A stretch of DNA of 64,000 nt from Undibacterium sp. (GTDB lineage: Bacteria > Pseudomonadota > Gammaproteobacteria > Burkholderiales > Burkholderiaceae_D): contig NZ_JAUSFI010000009.1 of assembly GCF_030651495.1 (NCBI RefSeq), positions 97,275-161,274 of the forward strand. The letters are read 5' to 3'. How positions within the stretch are numbered: the stretch's first letter is position 1; the number at the start of each line of letters is the position of its first letter. The translations under genes were made by a program, and so were the position numbers. A model generated the notes under the pieces. That model had not been told where the DNA came from. It worked only from the letters and a program-made list of their open reading frames with translations, and searched no databases. Below, in pieces: positions 63,249-64,000 of the stretch.

Positions 63249-63365
63249 TGCTTGTCGATGATTTTAATCCCGAGTTTTATAAATTTTTTAATTATTAGCC
63301 TGAATTGGCATCATCTTGACACGCGATCATACTGATGACACTGTGCGGGTGCGATGGCCGGATTC

Positions 63366-63764
63366 TTACTTAATCCGAGTTTCTTTGAAGGCCCACAGTC
63401 TACTACCAGAAAAATTCCAGCACAATCCTATGCCGGTAGTAATAAATTGCGAGAGCCATGGGTGCCAATCCCAATGATGCACAAATAAACTCATTAAGCC
63501 TAAATTTAGACACCATCCAATTGCTAGTACCGCAAAATATTTTGATGCTGCTTCAATATGTGACTTTCCACTTCCGAAAGTCAAAAAATAATTTAATACA
63601 TAATTGACTATCGATCCTAAAACATATCCGATGGCAGATCCCGTTACAGTTGCTGCTTTTCCAGAATAAGCGATTGCGATGGCCACGCAGGCATATTGAA
63701 CCCCCGTGCCTGATAGACCAACGGCAGCGAAACGAAAAAATTGACGGAAAATGGGGTTATGCAT
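63366..63764 (-). CDS. GtrA-family membrane protein
   Basis: A 132-aa protein with four helices: FFRFAAVGLSGTGVQYACVA (the family start), SAIGYVLGSIVNYVLNYFLT with the conserved N-Y-x-L-x-x-x-x-x-F, then GWCLNLGLMSLFV and TTGIGLCWNFSGSRLWAF. GtrA-like proteins are thought to move lipid-linked sugars across the membrane. No glycosyltransferase gene is next to it. Isolated between the tRNA pair and the rRNA operon end. Confidence 0.9.
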   Translation of the reverse strand: MHNPIFRQFFRFAAVGLSGTGVQYACVAIAIAYSGKAATVTGSAIGYVLGSIVNYVLNYFLTFGSGKSHIEAASKYFAVLAIGWCLNLGLMSLFVHHWDWHPWLSQFITTGIGLCWNFSGSRLWAFKETRIK

Positions 63765-63925
63765 AAAGAAAAAAATCCTTAGATAGTAAAATATGAAATC
63801 GAATAATTTTACAGTAGATCGCTAATCAGAAAACAAGGGGGGTTTTTTGGCATATATCTAGCGCAATCGCTAGCAGGAAGTCATGGAAACGAAGTGAGCG
63901 AAACGGTAAATCAAGCTAAAAAGCA

Positions 63926-63959
63926 AAAACCCCTCAGCAGGAATCTGCTGAGGGGTTTT
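63926..63959 (-). terminator. Terminator of the rRNA operon
   Basis: AAAACCCCTCAGCAG and CTGCTGAGGGGTTTT form a perfect 15-base stem around GAAT. On the minus strand it follows the 5S end and is followed by a T-rich stretch. Confidence 0.93.
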
Positions 63960-63967
63960 CTAATAAA

Positions 63968-64000
63968 AGCCTGACGATGACCTACTTTCACACTGGTTGC
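63968..64000 (-). rRNA. 5S rRNA, 3' end (cut by window edge)
   Basis: Read on the minus strand, GTGTGAAAGTAGGTCATCGT followed by CAGGCT matches the 3' end of betaproteobacterial 5S rRNA. The rest of the rRNA operon should lie beyond the right edge. Confidence 0.85.

Noticed and set aside
63855..63880. Small palindrome CTAGCGCAATCGCTAG before the rRNA terminator
   Set aside because: Short, isolated, with no linked gene or repeat copies; too little to call a site.

Overview
The window looks like the chromosome of a betaproteobacterium of the order Burkholderiales, most likely an Oxalobacteraceae member of the Undibacterium / Herminiimonas / Janthinobacterium kind. This is inferred from the protein types: a proteobacterial type-1 GshA, AceK, RdgC, a TssQ-type lipoprotein, LiuR with the leucine-degradation genes, and the 5S rRNA end. 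GC content looks moderate. No search was run, so the genus is a guess.

Layout. 1-5.8 kb: a DUF1269 gene cut by the window edge, gshA, and a Ser/Thr kinase overlapping a TssQ-like lipoprotein gene. 5.9-8.6 kb: a coupled three-gene unit (DUF898 membrane protein, M48 peptidase, methyltransferase). 8.7-10.1 kb: a small decayed, partly AT-rich island with a transposase stub, a small membrane protein and a broken C39-peptidase ABC exporter. 10.1-19.5 kb: lipid metabolism. It holds an oleate hydratase, an SMR pump, and a full beta-oxidation cassette (acyl-CoA synthetase, thioesterase, acyl-CoA dehydrogenase, SDR, two MaoC-type hydratase subunits, lipid-transfer-type thiolase) next to a divergent TetR gene with palindromes between them. 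19.5-28.1 kb: mixed genes (M14 carboxypeptidase + hydrolase, RHH protein, DJ-1/PfpI protein, a diguanylate cyclase, a PilT-like ATPase, TesB, an acyltransferase).

28.4-47.2 kb is mostly leucine/isovalerate catabolism on the minus strand. It holds LiuR, isovaleryl-CoA dehydrogenase, both methylcrotonyl-CoA carboxylase subunits, methylglutaconyl-CoA hydratase, HMG-CoA lyase, an acetyl-CoA acetyltransferase and a second acyl-CoA dehydrogenase. The biotin operon bioA-F-D-B sits inside it, next to the biotin-dependent carboxylase subunit. AceK (isocitrate dehydrogenase kinase/phosphatase) and GhrA (glyoxylate/hydroxypyruvate reductase) suggest a link between the acetyl-CoA produced and the glyoxylate shunt. 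Palindromes lie on both sides of liuR. 47.3-50 kb: an MBL hydrolase, a LysE exporter and an EamA permease. 50.2-53 kb: an orphan PotD-like binding protein upstream of a membrane diguanylate cyclase. 54-62.8 kb: a TonB receptor, a BtuF-like protein with an SDR, the dsbA/SPOR/argS group and rdgC. 62.9-64 kb: tRNA-Asp, tRNA-Val, a GtrA protein, and the terminator and 3' end of a 5S rRNA whose operon continues past the right edge.

Across the window, intergenic spaces carry a dispersed family of about 57-60 bp imperfect hairpins (eight full copies and one half copy), a second hairpin family built on CTCCCGC/GCGGGAG, and a roughly 127 bp inverted repeat. These repeats, the decayed exporter island, the binding-protein/cyclase pair and the uncharacterised beta-oxidation cassette are the most interesting things here. 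I did not find a CRISPR array, intact prophage, intact insertion sequence or obvious new defence system.
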